Shown here one piece after another: positions 52,893 through 61,837 of a stretch of DNA of 64,000 nucleotides. The first letter of the stretch is position 1; the number at the start of each line of letters is the position of its first letter. A program made the position numbers and the translations under genes. The notes beneath the pieces were generated by a model that did no database searches, was not told the DNA's origin, and worked only from the letters and a program-made list of their open reading frames with translations. The stretch is from Mucilaginibacter robiniae (GTDB lineage Bacteria > Bacteroidota > Bacteroidia > Sphingobacteriales > Sphingobacteriaceae): positions 4,030,001 through 4,094,000 of the forward strand of contig NZ_CP051682.1 in NCBI RefSeq assembly GCF_012849215.1. Direction: 5' to 3'.

Positions 52893-54074
52893 ATGGCTAT
52901 TATCCTGTTCGACGATAACGCACATTACACCTTACGGCCGCTTACTTTTACGCGTCCGGTAGCCAATCTGCGCATCGGTATATTAACCATAGCCGAAAAG
53001 TGGGCCAAGTACCTGAACACTAGTTTTTCATACCATACGCCAGCTTACCTTAAAGCTAAATTCCCGATCCAGGTAGAAGCACAAAACTTGTTTATTAATG
53101 GTGCGGTTTGCCCCGACGAACACTTGCTGGAAGCTATAGATAAGCTGCAGAACGGTGAAGCACTGTACCATAATAACCAATTGCTGGCTGTAAGGTTATC
53201 AGAAAATGATGCTCGCGAGTTTAACTCTGAACAAGCTTTTGACCGGAAAATTGATTACAGCGCGGCCGTTGTCAGCATCCGTTACCCGGAAGATATTTTC
53301 AGAAAGAATGACACTGAACTTCGGCGCGATTTTGCACTGCTAACACAAGGCCGCACCAGTGCTGTAATCAGTAATACCAATACCATTATTGGTAATCATT
53401 TTTTTGCGGAAGAAGATGCTGTAGCAGAGTGTTCTACTTTTAATACCAACAATGGGCCTATCTATTTGGGTAAACAAACGGAGGTTTGGGAAGGCACTCA
53501 TGTACGCGGCGGCCTGGCTTTATGTAATAACTCGCAGATCAAGATGGGAGCAAAGATTTATGGTGCTACCACCATTGGTCCGAGATGCAGGGTTGGAGGC
53601 GAAATCAATAATGCCGTGCTTTGGGGAAATTCCTCTAAGGGCCATGAGGGGTATTTAGGTAACTCGGTATTGGGCGAATGGTGCAACATCGGAGCCGATT
53701 CCAATAACTCCAACCTGAAAAATAATTATGCAGAAGTAAAACTGTGGGATTATACCACACAACACTTCCGTAAAACCGGCTTGCAGTTTTGTGGCCTGGT
53801 TATGGCCGATCATGCCAAATGCGGTATCAACACTATGTTTAATACCGGTACGGTAGTAGGGGTAAGCGCCAATGTTTTTGGTGCTGGTTACCCGCGTAAC
53901 TACGTGCCTGATTTTGCCTGGGGCGGTGCCCACGGGTACGAGGTGTACCGGATGGATAAAGTATTCGAAACCATTGAACGGGTTTACACCCGACGTAATA
54001 AGCAACTGGATGATGTGGAGAAACAGCTGCTGCAAGACATATTCAATTTAACACAACCCTATAGAAATTTTTAA
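52893..54074 (+). CDS. GlmU-family sugar nucleotidyltransferase-like protein
   Basis: A 393-residue protein. The N-terminus (AIILFDDNAHYTLRPLTFTRPVANLRIGILT) is that of the GlmU-like family common in Bacteroidota. The C-terminal half is a left-handed beta-helix with hexapeptides (LGKQTEVWEGTHVRGGLALCNNSQI, GATTIGPRCRVGGEINNAV, GADSNNSNLKNNYAEVKLWDY). A sugar-phosphate uridylyl- or acetyl-transferase role is family inference; true GlmU may be elsewhere. It is 1 bp upstream of tpiA. Confidence 0.82.
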   Translation: MAIILFDDNAHYTLRPLTFTRPVANLRIGILTIAEKWAKYLNTSFSYHTPAYLKAKFPIQVEAQNLFINGAVCPDEHLLEAIDKLQNGEALYHNNQLLAVRLSENDAREFNSEQAFDRKIDYSAAVVSIRYPEDIFRKNDTELRRDFALLTQGRTSAVISNTNTIIGNHFFAEEDAVAECSTFNTNNGPIYLGKQTEVWEGTHVRGGLALCNNSQIKMGAKIYGATTIGPRCRVGGEINNAVLWGNSSKGHEGYLGNSVLGEWCNIGADSNNSNLKNNYAEVKLWDYTTQHFRKTGLQFCGLVMADHAKCGINTMFNTGTVVGVSANVFGAGYPRNYVPDFAWGGAHGYEVYRMDKVFETIERVYTRRNKQLDDVEKQLLQDIFNLTQPYRNF

Positions 54075-54075
54075 T

Positions 54076-54843
54076 ATGACAAGAAAAAAAATAGTTGCCG
54101 GGAACTGGAAAATGAACCTGGATTATAACGAAGGTTTAAGCCTGTTTTCTGAAATCGTAAACATGGTAAAAGATGAAATAACCGGACAGCAGCAAGTAGT
54201 GGTTTGCCCGCCTTTTATTCATTTACATAGCCTGGTACAACTGGCTAAAGGCACTGATAAGGTTGCTGTTGGTGCACAAAATGCTCATCAGAAAGAATCG
54301 GGTGCTTACACTGGTGAAGTATCAGCTAAAATGGTAAAGTCAACCGGTGCAGCTTACGTAATTTTAGGGCACTCTGAACGTCGTCAGTATTTTAATGAAG
54401 ATAATCAATTGCTTTCTGTAAAAGCAGAAGTGGCATTAAGCAATGGTTTAAAACCAATTTTTTGTATCGGCGAGACTTTAGATGAGCGCGAAGCTGAACA
54501 ATATTTTGATGTGATTAAAACACAGCTGAAAGAAGGCGTATTCGGTTTATCAACCGAGCAGTTTAGCCAAGTGATTATTGCTTACGAACCCATTTGGGCC
54601 ATTGGCACTGGTAAAACCGCTACTGCCGAACAAGCACAAGAAATTCATGCTTTTATCCGCAACGAAATTGCTGATAACTATAATCAGGAAGTGGCCGATC
54701 AAACTACTATTTTGTATGGTGGCAGCTGTAATCCTAAAAATGCGCCTGAGCTTTTTGCACAACTTGATATTGATGGTGGCCTTATTGGCGGTGCTTCTTT
54801 GAAATCACGCGATTTCCTGGATATCGTTAAGGTATTTAATTAA
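54076..54843 (+). CDS. tpiA: Triosephosphate isomerase
   Basis: A 255-residue TIM barrel with KIVAGNWKMNL at the N-terminus, catalytic His in the GHSERR loop, catalytic Glu in AYEPIWAIGTGKTA and the phosphate loop YGGSCNPKN. It interconverts dihydroxyacetone phosphate and glyceraldehyde 3-phosphate. Middle gene of the glmU-like-tpiA-prmA unit. Confidence 0.97.
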   Translation: MTRKKIVAGNWKMNLDYNEGLSLFSEIVNMVKDEITGQQQVVVCPPFIHLHSLVQLAKGTDKVAVGAQNAHQKESGAYTGEVSAKMVKSTGAAYVILGHSERRQYFNEDNQLLSVKAEVALSNGLKPIFCIGETLDEREAEQYFDVIKTQLKEGVFGLSTEQFSQVIIAYEPIWAIGTGKTATAEQAQEIHAFIRNEIADNYNQEVADQTTILYGGSCNPKNAPELFAQLDIDGGLIGGASLKSRDFLDIVKVFN

Positions 54844-54851
54844 TCAAGTTG

Positions 54852-54957
54852 CGGGCAGTTGGTAACAGGTTGTAGATTGTTGCAACTTCTTATAGACTGC
54901 CCGTATTTTTACTCGCAACTTTTCATCCGGCAACCCGCAACAGATCACTCGCAACAC
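54852..54957. repeat. Structured intergenic repeat between tpiA and prmA
   Basis: CGGGCAGT at 54852-54859 pairs with ACTGCCCG at 54896-54903, followed by TATTTTT, a possible weak terminator. Downstream are CTCGCAAC copies (around 54912 and 54949) and related GGCAACCCGCAAC, the motif shared with the gaps at 36.3 and 48.9 kb. Confidence 0.5.
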
Positions 54958-54960
54958 ATC

Positions 54961-55800
54961 ATGAATTACTACGAACTGCTTTTTACTCTCATTACCCCTG
55001 AAGATTATTATCAGGATTTAATGATTAACGCACTGGCTGAAATTGGCTTTGCTACTTTTGAAGAAGCTGATTTTGGGTTTAAGGCTTATATACAATCGCC
55101 GGCGTTTAGTAAAGCAGCTGTAGATGAAGCATTGGAACCTTACCATAGCTTAATTACCTTTTCGTATGATGTAAATTTACTGCCTGCTAAAAACTGGAAT
55201 GAGGTATGGGAAAGCAATTTTCAGCCTATTGAAATTGCCGATCAAGTACGGGTCAGGGCAACGTTTCATGAATCGAAACCAGATTTTCCATACGAAATCA
55301 CTATCGACCCTAAAATGGCTTTTGGTACCGGCCATCATGAAACTACCAGTTTGATGATGGCGAGTATGCTGGAAACTAATTTTAAAGGGAAAAAGGTGTT
55401 AGATATGGGTTGTGGTACCGGCATATTAGCCATACTGGCCGCCAAGCTAGGTGCTACTGATTTAACCGCTATCGATTATGATATATTGTGCTACAACAGT
55501 ACGCAAGAAAATACAGCACTCAACCAGGTGGAAGGGGTAAATATCATATGTGGTTCGAAGGAAGTAATTCCTGATGAACAGTATGATATAGTTCTGGCTA
55601 ACATCAACCGCAATATCCTGCTCGATCAGATGCAACGTTATGGCGAAGTGCTAAAACCTCAGGGCGAAATTTATTTTAGTGGTTTTTACGAATCGCCTGA
55701 TTTGGAGATTATCAAAGAGGCTGCTGCACAGCACCAAATGCATTATATCAGCCATAAAAAGAGTAAAGAGTGGGTAGCTGCTAAATTTGTAAAAGCATAA
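54961..55800 (+). CDS. prmA: Ribosomal protein L11 methyltransferase
   Basis: A 279-residue enzyme with KNWNEVWESNFQPI, DPKMAFGTGHHETT and SAM motif I LDMGCGTGILAILAAKLGA; also VLANINRNILL (NPPY-like). It trimethylates ribosomal protein L11. The frame is open from 54859, but the upstream part comes from a repeat-like sequence; the ATG at 54961 starts the conserved protein (NYYELLFTL). Confidence 0.93.
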   Translation: MNYYELLFTLITPEDYYQDLMINALAEIGFATFEEADFGFKAYIQSPAFSKAAVDEALEPYHSLITFSYDVNLLPAKNWNEVWESNFQPIEIADQVRVRATFHESKPDFPYEITIDPKMAFGTGHHETTSLMMASMLETNFKGKKVLDMGCGTGILAILAAKLGATDLTAIDYDILCYNSTQENTALNQVEGVNIICGSKEVIPDEQYDIVLANINRNILLDQMQRYGEVLKPQGEIYFSGFYESPDLEIIKEAAAQHQMHYISHKKSKEWVAAKFVKA

Positions 55801-55845
55801 AAATAAAGAAGGCCATTGTTATAGTAGCAATGGCCTTCTTTATTT
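55801..55845. terminator. Bidirectional terminator of prmA and the NmrA-like gene
   Basis: A perfect 18-bp stem (AAATAAAGAAGGCCATTG and its complement) with a 9-nt loop; it lies between convergent stops. Confidence 0.92.
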
Positions 55846-56486
55846 TAGTAGCCTACTGTAAAGCGTTGCTTGATAAACTGTTTATTTTCTACTTCATCAA
55901 TTAAAGCTACGGCTAAGTCTTCCGCAGTAATGGCGCATTTGCCAGCTTCGTCAAATACCGGCTCTTCGGTGCCTATACGGAACTGACCGGTACGCTGACC
56001 TGGATAAAGCTCTATAGCAGGGCTTAAAAACGTCCAATTTAATTCTTGTTCCTGGCGTAAGTTGTTCAGGTAATCGCGTGCTGCAGTTGCACCGGTTTTC
56101 CAATCAGCCGGAAACTGTGGCGAATCTACCAGTTGCTCTCCGTTAATAAACAAACTTCCGGCTCCACCTACTACCAACAGGCGTTCAACACCAGCCTGCT
56201 TAGCGGCTTGCTGAATAGCTTCTGAACCTTTTATAAAGTTGTTATACAAATCGGCATCAGTCCACCCTGGGTTAAAGGTGCTGATAACCACATCGTGTCC
56301 TTTTAATATTTGCGCTAAAGCATCAACAGCAAAAACATCGCCTGCTACTTTGGTTAGTTGTGCGTGTTCTGTTTCCAGCTTTTCAGGGTGACGGGCAATA
56401 GCTGTTACGGTGTAATCCCGGTTTAATGCTTCGTTTATTACATTTTTACCGACAAAGCCGGTAGCGCCAATAATTGCTACTTTCAT
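55845..56486 (-). CDS. NAD(P)-dependent oxidoreductase, NmrA/atypical SDR family
   Basis: A 213-residue Rossmann protein with IIGATGFVGKNVINEALNRDYTVTAIARHPEK at the N-terminus. It has the atypical SDR pattern (GXXGXXG present; no YxxxK catalytic pair in the usual place), as in NmrA-like and NADH-flavin reductase-like proteins. Activity is unknown. The Rrf2-type gene is 41 bp upstream on the same strand, so it is probably its target. Confidence 0.85.
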   Translation of the reverse strand: MKVAIIGATGFVGKNVINEALNRDYTVTAIARHPEKLETEHAQLTKVAGDVFAVDALAQILKGHDVVISTFNPGWTDADLYNNFIKGSEAIQQAAKQAGVERLLVVGGAGSLFINGEQLVDSPQFPADWKTGATAARDYLNNLRQEQELNWTFLSPAIELYPGQRTGQFRIGTEEPVFDEAGKCAITAEDLAVALIDEVENKQFIKQRFTVGY

Positions 56487-56527
56487 GTTAATTGTAATTT
56501 TTGTTTGTTGTAGTTTATGTTAAAATG

Positions 56528-56935
56528 CTAATGAAATTGCTGATTGAAGTCTGCCAAGGTTTGCTGGCTTAGTTTATGCAAAACAGCCGTATCAACATCG
56601 GTATATAAGCTGTTTAGGTGCTGGTTAATCTGTTTACCCACCGGACATTTCGGATTAGGCTGATTACGGGCTTGACCCAGCAGTGTGTTTTGCTTTACTG
56701 TTTGATAGATATCGGCCATACTGATTAGCTGCGCTGACTTGGCTATACTATAGCCGCCACTGTTGCCTTCTTTACTGGTTACCAAACCATGCTGGCGTAA
56801 ATTACTTAGCTCTTTTCTAACCAGTACCGGATTGATATTGATGCTTCCGGCAATATAATCAGACGATAGACATTCCCCTTCACTTAAGCTTAGTAAAGTC
56901 ATGATGTGTATTGCTATCTGAAATCTGCCGTTCAT
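56528..56935 (-). CDS. Rrf2-family transcriptional regulator (two-Cys type)
   Basis: A 135-residue winged-helix regulator (MNGRFQIAIHIMTLLSLSEG; NPVLVRKELSNLRQHGLVTSKEGNSGGYSIAK). It lacks the three-Cys cluster that binds Fe-S in IscR/NsrR. Only Cys22 and Cys97 (PNPKCPVGK) remain, which fits a thiol-switch Rrf2 protein such as HypR/YwnA rather than an Fe-S sensor. It likely controls the NmrA-like oxidoreductase downstream; the inducing signal is inferred to be oxidative or electrophilic. Confidence 0.85.
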   Translation of the reverse strand: MNGRFQIAIHIMTLLSLSEGECLSSDYIAGSININPVLVRKELSNLRQHGLVTSKEGNSGGYSIAKSAQLISMADIYQTVKQNTLLGQARNQPNPKCPVGKQINQHLNSLYTDVDTAVLHKLSQQTLADFNQQFH

Positions 56936-57050
56936 CTGTAATATTTTTTATTACAGTACAAAGCTACAGAAAGTTTGATAGGGTTAATCAAATTGAATTT
57001 ATATGATTTTAAAATGACTGGAAGAAGGGAGGGAAGAGAAGAGAAATATT

Positions 57051-57144
57051 ATTGTCAGTGCCAGCCCATAGTGAAAGTTTTGTTTGAACGCTGCTGGACA
57101 ATTCTAAGCAACGTTGTTATTTCACTATGGCCTGGTATAACAAT
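57051..57144. repeat. Nested inverted-repeat element, 94 bp
   Basis: Outer ATTGT/ACAAT, then CCATAGTGAAA at 57066-57076 with TTTCACTATGG at 57120-57130, then inner AACGCTGCT/AGCAACGTT (one G-U pair). It forms a long imperfect hairpin in the gap between the Rrf2 and LOG genes. A short open frame over it (56975-57166) is treated as spurious. Confidence 0.6.
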
Positions 57145-57177
57145 GTTTTTTAAAGGAAAGGAGTAAACTTCTGCTAA

Positions 57178-57885
57178 TTAGAAGTTTGGTTTTAGTACAT
57201 ACTTTTCGTAGAAGCGGAAGATGTGTTCTACAGCTTCATCTGCTGTATCCACAACCCTGTACAAGTTTAAATCATCCGGGCTAACGTTATGCTCAGTGTT
57301 TAGCATTTTTTCTTCTACCCAGTCGAATAAACCTTTCCAGTAATCTACCCCAACAAATACAATGGGGAAGCGGGCAATTTTACCGGTTTGTATCAGCGTA
57401 ATTGCCTCGAATGATTCATCCATGGTGCCGAAACCGCCTGGTAGAATGATAAAGCCTTGCGAGTATTTCATGAACATTACCTTACGGATAAAGAAGTAAT
57501 CAAACTCCAGTAGTTTATCCCGGTCAATGTATTTGTTATGAAATTGCTCAAACGGTAACTCAATATTCAACCCTACCGATTTACCACCGGCTTCGTAAGC
57601 GCCTTTGTTAGCTGCTTCCATAATACCAGGGCCACCGCCTGATATTACGCCATAGCCACGGTCGGTAAGCAGGCGGGCGCAATCTTCTGCCAACTTATAG
57701 TAAGGGTTATCATTATGGGTACGTGCCGAACCGAAGATGGAAACACAAGGCCCAATTTTCGCCAGTTTCTCGAAGCCATCTACAAACTCGGCCATGATTT
57801 TGAAAATCTGCCAAGAGTCGGTTACTTTTATTTCGTGCCAGTCTTGGTTCTGGAACGCTTTTCTTATTTTTTCTTCACCTGTCAT
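57178..57885 (-). CDS. LOG-family (TIGR00730) Rossmann-fold protein
   Basis: A 235-residue protein with SIFGSARTHNDNPYY, the GGGPGIMEAANKGAYEAGG nucleotide loop and the diagnostic PGGFGTMDESFEA (PGGxGTxxE). Members include lysine-decarboxylase-like proteins and cytokinin-activating phosphoribohydrolases (LOG). Here a nucleotide 5'-monophosphate phosphoribohydrolase is the likely activity. 22 bp below the SSS symporter gene, so probably co-transcribed. Confidence 0.88.
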   Translation of the reverse strand: MTGEEKIRKAFQNQDWHEIKVTDSWQIFKIMAEFVDGFEKLAKIGPCVSIFGSARTHNDNPYYKLAEDCARLLTDRGYGVISGGGPGIMEAANKGAYEAGGKSVGLNIELPFEQFHNKYIDRDKLLEFDYFFIRKVMFMKYSQGFIILPGGFGTMDESFEAITLIQTGKIARFPIVFVGVDYWKGLFDWVEEKMLNTEHNVSPDDLNLYRVVDTADEAVEHIFRFYEKYVLKPNF

Positions 57886-57907
57886 ATCTTATTTTTCATC
57901 AAGTAAG

Positions 57908-59392
57908 TTACAAGGCTACTACCCGGCTTTTAGCTTTTGAGGTAAGTAGCAAACCTGCAAAGGTAATAAAACCATTGATTAAGATAAGCTCATTATCAAA
58001 AACATATCCGTTAAAAAGCTCAGCTGAGTTTAGTTTCAGATAGTAGCATATAGCCGGCGATAGTATGCAAATAAAGGGTACTAACTTATCACTTACCTGC
58101 CGGTTACTCATCAATAAACCAAACCCGTACAAACCTAACAATGGCCCATAAGTAAAGGAGGCCATCGTAAAAATTGCACTTACTACGGCATCATTGTTTA
58201 CGCTATTAAAAAACAGAATAGTCAGAAACATCAATCCCGAAAACGAAATGTGCACATAGTGCCGGGTTCTGACCATTGTACGGCTGTTAATGTCTTGCTG
58301 TTTGTTGAAGTTTAAAAAATCAACACAGAAAGAAGTGGTTAAAGCGGTTAAGGCCGAATCGGTAGTGGCGAAAGTAGCAGCGGTGAGGCCCAGCATAAAA
58401 ACGATAGCTGGCAGCAGGCCTAAATACTTTAAAGCAATAGTGGGATACAAGTAATCGGTTTTTTCAACCTGAATACCTTTTTGTGCTGCGTATAAGTACA
58501 ACAAAGCGCCAACACTCAAAAAGAATATATTGATAATCACGAATACTGCCGTAAAGCTGAGCATGTTTTTTTGTGCTTCGCCGATGTTTTTACAGCTCAG
58601 GTTTTTCTGCATTAAATCCTGATCCAGCCCAGTCATAGCAACCGTAATGAACAAGCCTCCTATAAACTGCTTGCTGAAATGTAGCTTGTTGCTTACAAAA
58701 TTGTTGAAAAAGAATATTTTGGAATAGCTGCTGTTTTTGATTGCCTCGGTAGCCTCTGCTACATTAAAGTGCATACTGCGGCAAATGAAATAGATCGACA
58801 AAAAAACTGATGATACCAGGAACAGCGTCTGTAAACTATCAGTAATGATGATGGTTTTGAGTCCGCCTTTAAACGTGTACGACCAGATCAGCAGCAAGCA
58901 AATTAGTACCGTAGCCCAGAACGGGATACCGTAGCTGTCAAAAATAAACTTCTGTAATACAATCACTACCAGGTACAGCCGAAAGGAGGATCCGATAGTG
59001 CGGCTGATTAAAAATATAGTAGCCGCGGTTTTATAGCTCCAGCGCCCTAATGCGCTTTCGATATAGCTGTAAATAGAGGTAAGCTGCATGCGGTAATATA
59101 GCGGCAGTAAAACGCCGGCTATAATCAGAAAGCCTGCGGCATTGCCTAACACGAACTGAAAGTATGCAAACTGATCGCCGGTAGGGGCACCTACTTTGCC
59201 GGGCACCGATATAAATGTAACGCCGCTTAAGGCAGTACCAATCATACCAAAAGCTACCAAATACCATTTGGAGTTACGATTGGCCACAAAGAAGGTATCA
59301 TTATCCGACGTGTTGCGGGACGTGAAATAAGAAATTAAAATCAGAACCAGAAAATATCCGGCTATAAATAAGAGCAGTGTTCCGGGCGCCAT
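57908..59392 (-). CDS. Sodium:solute symporter (SSS family)
   Basis: A 494-residue protein with about thirteen membrane helices. The family signatures are visible: FVANRNSKWYLVAFGMIGTALSGVTFISVPGKVGAP near residue 35, the TM2-3 region and GLTAATFATTDSALTALTTSF near residue 330. It imports a solute with Na+; the substrate (proline, sugar, nucleoside, other) cannot be deduced. First gene of a pair with the LOG-family gene. Confidence 0.9.
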   Translation of the reverse strand: MAPGTLLLFIAGYFLVLILISYFTSRNTSDNDTFFVANRNSKWYLVAFGMIGTALSGVTFISVPGKVGAPTGDQFAYFQFVLGNAAGFLIIAGVLLPLYYRMQLTSIYSYIESALGRWSYKTAATIFLISRTIGSSFRLYLVVIVLQKFIFDSYGIPFWATVLICLLLIWSYTFKGGLKTIIITDSLQTLFLVSSVFLSIYFICRSMHFNVAEATEAIKNSSYSKIFFFNNFVSNKLHFSKQFIGGLFITVAMTGLDQDLMQKNLSCKNIGEAQKNMLSFTAVFVIINIFFLSVGALLYLYAAQKGIQVEKTDYLYPTIALKYLGLLPAIVFMLGLTAATFATTDSALTALTTSFCVDFLNFNKQQDINSRTMVRTRHYVHISFSGLMFLTILFFNSVNNDAVVSAIFTMASFTYGPLLGLYGFGLLMSNRQVSDKLVPFICILSPAICYYLKLNSAELFNGYVFDNELILINGFITFAGLLLTSKAKSRVVAL

Positions 59393-59550
59393 GCAAAAAA
59401 ATGAGGTAAAAGTTTAACTTATGCAAGCTAATATAAAACTATTAAAGCTGCTATACGGTAATACAATTTGTGAGCATTTTACAGGTGAGTAAACAGCTAG
59501 GTAGGGGGCTTGTTGACCTTGTACTGACTGAGAATGCAGCCCATTTTTAT

Positions 59551-59558
59551 TATATTTG
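59551..59558 (+). promoter_or_regulatory. -7 promoter element at the recR start
   Basis: TATATTTG, with its final G only 5 bp from the ATG at 59563. By the ffs ruler the transcript would have a leader of about 1 nt. No -33 box recognised. Confidence 0.55.
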
Positions 59559-59562
59559 ATGT

Positions 59563-60180
59563 ATGAATTTTTCGTCGAAGTTGTTAGAGAATGCAGTAGG
59601 AGAGTTTACTAAATTACCAGGTATCGGACAAAAAACGGCCTTGCGTTTGGTGTTGCACCTGCTGGATCAAGACCGAGAAGATGTTGACCGTTTTAGCCGT
59701 TCCATGACCAAGCTGCGCAATGAAATACAGCATTGCCGGGTTTGCCATAACATATCTGATTATACCGTTTGTGAGGTTTGCTCTTCACACCGGCGAGATA
59801 GAGGAACCATTTGCGTGGTGGAAGATACACGTGATGTGATGGCTATAGAGAATACAAATCAGTACAGTGGAGTGTACCATGTACTAGGCGGCCTTATTTC
59901 GCCCATGGATGGTGTAGGCCCAACTGATCTTCAGGTGGATTCATTAATTGAACGAATTAGAGACGGAGAAGTGAAAGAAGTGATATTTGCCCTAAGTGCA
60001 ACAATGGAAGGGGATACTACCGTCTTCTATTTACATAAAAAACTAAAAGATTTTAACATTAACCTTTCTACCATTGCCCGTGGCATAGCCTTTGGAGGTG
60101 AGTTAGAGTACGTGGATGAAATTACCTTAGGCCGGTCAATTACAACCCGCGTACCTTACGAGAACTCACTTGCCCGATAA
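59563..60180 (+). CDS. recR: Recombination mediator protein RecR
   Basis: A 205-residue protein with the N-terminal HhH (KLPGIGQKTALRLV), a Cys4 zinc finger (C58, C61, C70, C73), a Toprim domain (ICVVEDTRDVMAIE) and the C-terminal region FALSATMEGDTT. It works with RecF/RecO at gaps in DNA. First of a three-gene run with GT2 and SDR genes (3-bp gap, then overlap). Confidence 0.96.
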   Translation: MNFSSKLLENAVGEFTKLPGIGQKTALRLVLHLLDQDREDVDRFSRSMTKLRNEIQHCRVCHNISDYTVCEVCSSHRRDRGTICVVEDTRDVMAIENTNQYSGVYHVLGGLISPMDGVGPTDLQVDSLIERIRDGEVKEVIFALSATMEGDTTVFYLHKKLKDFNINLSTIARGIAFGGELEYVDEITLGRSITTRVPYENSLAR

Positions 60181-60183
60181 CAT

Positions 60184-61023
60184 ATGAAACTGTCTGTCAT
60201 TATCGTTAACCATAACTTATGCAAGCCGTTACGGCACTCGCTGAATGAGTTGCAGCTGGCTTTGCAAACTATCGATAGTGAAATCATAGTGGCAGATGAT
60301 GCCTCGGATGATTCATCTGCAGAAATGGTGAAAAATGAGTTTCCGCAGGTAACATTGCTCCGTAGCGATAAACACCAGGGGTTTACCAAAACAGCCAACC
60401 AAGCTATGGCGGCAGCACAAGGCGAGTACCTGTTGCTGGCCAACCCAGATACCATTAGCAATGCCGATGCTTTGCATAAGATGCTGGATTTTATGGATGC
60501 CCATGCCGATACGGGTGGTTTAACAGTTCGTATGCTGGATGCCGAAGGTAACCATATTATGGATGCTCAAAACGGTATGCCTGAGGCATGGATACATTTT
60601 TTTAAATACACCGGCTTATCCAGACTGTTCCCGAAAACCCGTTTGTTTAGCAACTACTACCAGGGCGGCTGGGTTGAAGCTTTTGAAAGCACCGAGGTGG
60701 ATGTAATTTGCAATACCTATATGTTGCTGCGTAAATCTGTAATTGCGCAAATCGGAGTGTTTGATGAACGTTTTCCGGTTTACGGGCAAGATATTGATTT
60801 ATCATACCGCATACGTTTAGCCGGGTTTAAAAACTACTACTTTGCCAAAACTTTCATTATCTGGCAGCAAGCCCGGCAAACAAATAAATATAGTTGGCAG
60901 CATATCAAATACTTTTATGGTGCAATGCTTATTTTTGCGACTAAATATTTATTCAAGATGCCGGAGTTACGCCTAAAAGGTTTAGGTCGCGGGTCTGCTG
61001 CATTATATGAGTTTAAAATCTAA
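60184..61023 (+). CDS. Glycosyltransferase family 2
   Basis: A 279-residue GT-A protein. The N-terminal KLSVIIVNHNL, an Asp pair IIVADDASDD and the DXD-like LLANPDTISNAD are visible, with an acceptor segment VYGQDIDLSYRIRLAG. It belongs to the WbbL-like GT2 class. Acceptor and donor are unknown; away from the polysaccharide locus. Its end overlaps the SDR gene by 17 bp. Confidence 0.88.
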   Translation: MKLSVIIVNHNLCKPLRHSLNELQLALQTIDSEIIVADDASDDSSAEMVKNEFPQVTLLRSDKHQGFTKTANQAMAAAQGEYLLLANPDTISNADALHKMLDFMDAHADTGGLTVRMLDAEGNHIMDAQNGMPEAWIHFFKYTGLSRLFPKTRLFSNYYQGGWVEAFESTEVDVICNTYMLLRKSVIAQIGVFDERFPVYGQDIDLSYRIRLAGFKNYYFAKTFIIWQQARQTNKYSWQHIKYFYGAMLIFATKYLFKMPELRLKGLGRGSAALYEFKI

Positions 61024-61822
61024 AATCGTTATTATAACCGGCGCTTCATCAGGTATTGGTAAGGCACTGGCTTATGAAGCTGCCCGCCGCGGTGCTAATT
61101 TAGTGCTGGGTGCCCGGCAGTTCGTTACCCTTTGCCAGATTACTCAGGATATTGAAAAGCAGTTTGGCGTAAAGGCCTTAGCTGTACAATGTGATGTAAG
61201 CGTGGAAGAGGATTGTGCCCACCTAATAAAGCAAGCTGTACTTACTTTTGGTAAAATAGATGTGCTGGTGAATAATGCTGGTATGTCTATGCGTGCTTTA
61301 TTTAAAGATCTGGACTTGAAGGTGCTGAAAACCCTAATGGATGTGAACTTTTGGGGAACGGTATATTGCACCAAGTATGCTTTACCAGAAATTATAAAAA
61401 CTCAAGGCAGCATTGTAGGGGTATCTTCTATTGCGGGTTATAAAGGTTTACCTGGGCGCACTGGCTATTCAGCATCTAAATTTGCTATGAATGGTTTTCT
61501 GGATAGCTTGCGGGTAGAAAACCTGAAAACCGGTGTGCATGTACTTACAGCCTGCCCGGGTTTTACAGCATCTAACATTCGCAATACCGCTTTAAATAAG
61601 AATGCTCAGCAGCAGGGGGAAAGTAGCCTGGAAGAAGAAAAAATGATGACGGCTGAAGAAGTAGCTAAAATTATTGTGGATGGCATTGAAACTCGTGCCC
61701 GCACTTTAATTATGACCGGGCAAGGTAAACTTACCGTAACACTCAGCAAGCTATTTCCAGCTTGGTTAGATAAGCTGGTTTACAATGTATTCGCCAAGGA
61801 AAAAGATCCTTTACTGAAATAA
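61007..61822 (+). CDS. Short-chain dehydrogenase/reductase
   Basis: A 271-residue classical SDR with TGASSGIG near the N-terminus, NNAG, and the catalytic YSASKFA (YxxxK) preceded by the Ser of VSSIAG. The C-terminal EEVAKIIVDGIETRARTLIM is common in DltE/YciK-like SDRs acting on lipids. Substrate unknown. Co-transcribed with recR and GT2. Confidence 0.88.
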   Translation: MSLKSKIVIITGASSGIGKALAYEAARRGANLVLGARQFVTLCQITQDIEKQFGVKALAVQCDVSVEEDCAHLIKQAVLTFGKIDVLVNNAGMSMRALFKDLDLKVLKTLMDVNFWGTVYCTKYALPEIIKTQGSIVGVSSIAGYKGLPGRTGYSASKFAMNGFLDSLRVENLKTGVHVLTACPGFTASNIRNTALNKNAQQQGESSLEEEKMMTAEEVAKIIVDGIETRARTLIMTGQGKLTVTLSKLFPAWLDKLVYNVFAKEKDPLLK

Positions 61823-61837
61823 AAAAAGTCACTACAA

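Noticed and set aside
54859-54960. N-terminal extension of prmA in the open frame
   Set aside because: The added 34 residues are translated from the intergenic hairpin/CTCGCAAC repeat; the ATG at 54961 matches the family N-terminus.
56975-57166. 63-codon plus-strand frame between the Rrf2 and LOG genes
   Set aside because: It overlaps the nested inverted-repeat element, has unusual composition and no family resemblance; treated as chance.
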